A DNA stretch of 5,767 bases from Synergistaceae bacterium. GTDB lineage: Bacteria; Synergistota; Synergistia; Synergistales; Aminobacteriaceae. The DNA lies in the NCBI GenBank assembly GCA_031270755.1, contig JAISWV010000446.1, positions 1 through 5,767 of the forward strand. Reading direction: 5' to 3'. Shown here piece by piece: positions 5,014 to 5,767 of the stretch. The notes beneath the pieces are model-generated. The model was given only the letters and a program-made list of their open reading frames with translations. It searched no databases and was not told the DNA's origin. Numbering within the stretch: position 1 is the first letter of the stretch; every line of letters begins with the position of its first letter. Position numbers and translations under genes: made by a program.

Positions 5014-5703
5014 TCAGCATACATTAAAATTCACATATCTGTAGCTCGAAAGAACGTCAGCCGATTCTTGCCCGTATTCTTTGGCAAAATCCTCCAGCGC
5101 CTTTACGCCGATCATGTCGCCCCGTGCGCCCCAGACGGCAGATGTGACTTCGGCGTAGGCCCAATAAGAATGGGCACAATGGTATTCGAATCCGCGCAGA
5201 TACTCTTTCTTTTTGGCGACGTTGGGTGTCTCTTTGTAATTCGTGCCCAATATCCTATGTATACAGTACTCGCTCTTGTGAAGTGTTTGCTCCACCTGGT
5301 ATGTCAGGTAAGGGTTGAAACCCCGGCATATGGCAGAATCCAAGTGTTTGCAATACTCATGTCCTGCCTCCACAAGCCCCATTTCTTTGAATTGCAGGTG
5401 CCAGGGGCATCGCGTAATACGGATAACGTAATCCGGAGATATTTCTTCCACGCTCGCTTGGTTCGCGCAGCCTTTTTCGATGATTTCGGGGGTATTGACC
5501 CATTCTCCGTACTCCATATAAGTCTCGTAAGTGAGTTTTTTGCCGTCTCGTAAAGCTCTCTGAGCCATCCTCCGGCCTCTTTGTCCGGCGTAATACTGAG
5601 TTGCGTGAATGAAAGTTCCGATACCTCTATCCCCGAAAGCTTCATCCAGGTGAACATAGAACTTCGCAGCGATAAAAGCGTGCGCCTTTTCCGTAAAAGC
5701 CAT
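5014..5703 (-). CDS. L-2-amino-thiazoline-4-carboxylic acid (ATC) hydrolase family protein
   Basis: This is a 229-residue soluble protein with no signal peptide or membrane segment. The pattern IRITRCPWHLQFKEMG (95-109), HEYCKHLDSAICRGFNP (115-131), SEYCIHRI (144-151) and FEYHCAHSYWAYAEV (172-186), ending with KEYGQESADVLSS, resembles the ATC hydrolase family (PF14196). Conserved Cys/His residues lie around C99, C118, C126, C147 and C176. In Pseudomonas the characterised enzyme opens the thiazoline ring of L-ATC to N-carbamoyl-L-cysteine on a route to cysteine. Many family members in anaerobes are untested, so the exact substrate is inferred. The ATG at 5703 has AAGAGGGGGG six bases upstream. 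The downstream neighbours are the Cys-rich ORF and the CysK-like gene, consistent with a sulfur-amino-acid cluster; no carbamoylase for the second step is visible in the window. The 64 bases upstream (5704-5767) hold no gene I can support. Confidence 0.75.
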   Translation of the reverse strand: MAFTEKAHAFIAAKFYVHLDEAFGDRGIGTFIHATQYYAGQRGRRMAQRALRDGKKLTYETYMEYGEWVNTPEIIEKGCANQASVEEISPDYVIRITRCPWHLQFKEMGLVEAGHEYCKHLDSAICRGFNPYLTYQVEQTLHKSEYCIHRILGTNYKETPNVAKKKEYLRGFEYHCAHSYWAYAEVTSAVWGARGDMIGVKALEDFAKEYGQESADVLSSYRYVNFNVC

Positions 5704-5767
5704 GAAAAGCCCCCCTCTTGATAGAATTTATCCCCAATTTTATCAGGCATGGTGATCAGACTATCTC

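Noticed and set aside
5304..5750. Minus-strand reading frame overlapping the ATC hydrolase-like gene in another frame
   Set aside because: Only the first dozen or so codons lie outside the hydrolase gene; the rest is an out-of-frame shadow rich in Lys, Arg, Ser and Trp with no domain.
5704..5767. TATCAAGAG before the ATC hydrolase-like gene, resembling the start of a SAM-I riboswitch
   Set aside because: It sits 13 bases before the start codon, so there is no room for the riboswitch helices; the AGAGGGG part is simply the ribosome binding site.
1..5767. Mobile elements, CRISPR arrays, tRNA or rRNA genes
   Set aside because: There is no transposase, regular spaced repeat, tRNA cloverleaf or rRNA-like sequence on either strand; the only long repeat is the aminotransferase fragment.

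Overview
All supported genes lie on the minus strand, so the window reads from high to low coordinates. The sequence is moderately GC-rich and compact, with strong AAGGAGG-type ribosome binding sites and genes for amino-acid and sulfur metabolism next to a metal-type ABC transporter binding protein. This suits an anaerobic, amino-acid-using bacterium. Synergistota or a Firmicutes relative is my guess from gene content; no marker gene in the window settles it.

Block 1 (5703 down to about 1050) is a probable sulfur/amino-acid cluster. In transcription order it holds: an L-2-amino-thiazoline-4-carboxylate (ATC) hydrolase-family protein; a short stretch with a possible 26-codon ORF and a candidate promoter; an unrecognised small ORF with five Cys codons among eight; a terminator-like hairpin; a CysK-family PLP enzyme; a decayed fragment of an aminotransferase gene; a D-2-hydroxyacid dehydrogenase of the glycerate dehydrogenase type; and an intact class I aminotransferase. 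A strong hairpin terminator at 1049-1095 closes the block.

Block 2 (1014 down to the window edge at 1) has its own candidate promoter. It encodes an FmdE-like protein that lacks the usual metal-binding Cys/His motif, followed by a secreted periplasmic-binding protein of the iron-siderophore/cobalamin type, cut by the window edge.

How the genes could work together is inference. ATC hydrolase opens a thiazoline ring on a route to cysteine, the CysK-like enzyme makes or remodels a beta-substituted alanine, and the dehydrogenase/aminotransferase pair interconverts 2-hydroxy, 2-keto and amino acids (for example glycerate, hydroxypyruvate and serine, or the mercapto equivalents).

Two things stand out. 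First, the Cys-codon run and a set of mutually exclusive RNA hairpins sit directly before the cysteine synthase-like gene, which suggests a cysteine-sensing leader, although the geometry does not match the classical scheme. Second, there is a roughly 90%-identical, internally deleted remnant of the aminotransferase gene two positions upstream of the intact copy, which records a past duplication.
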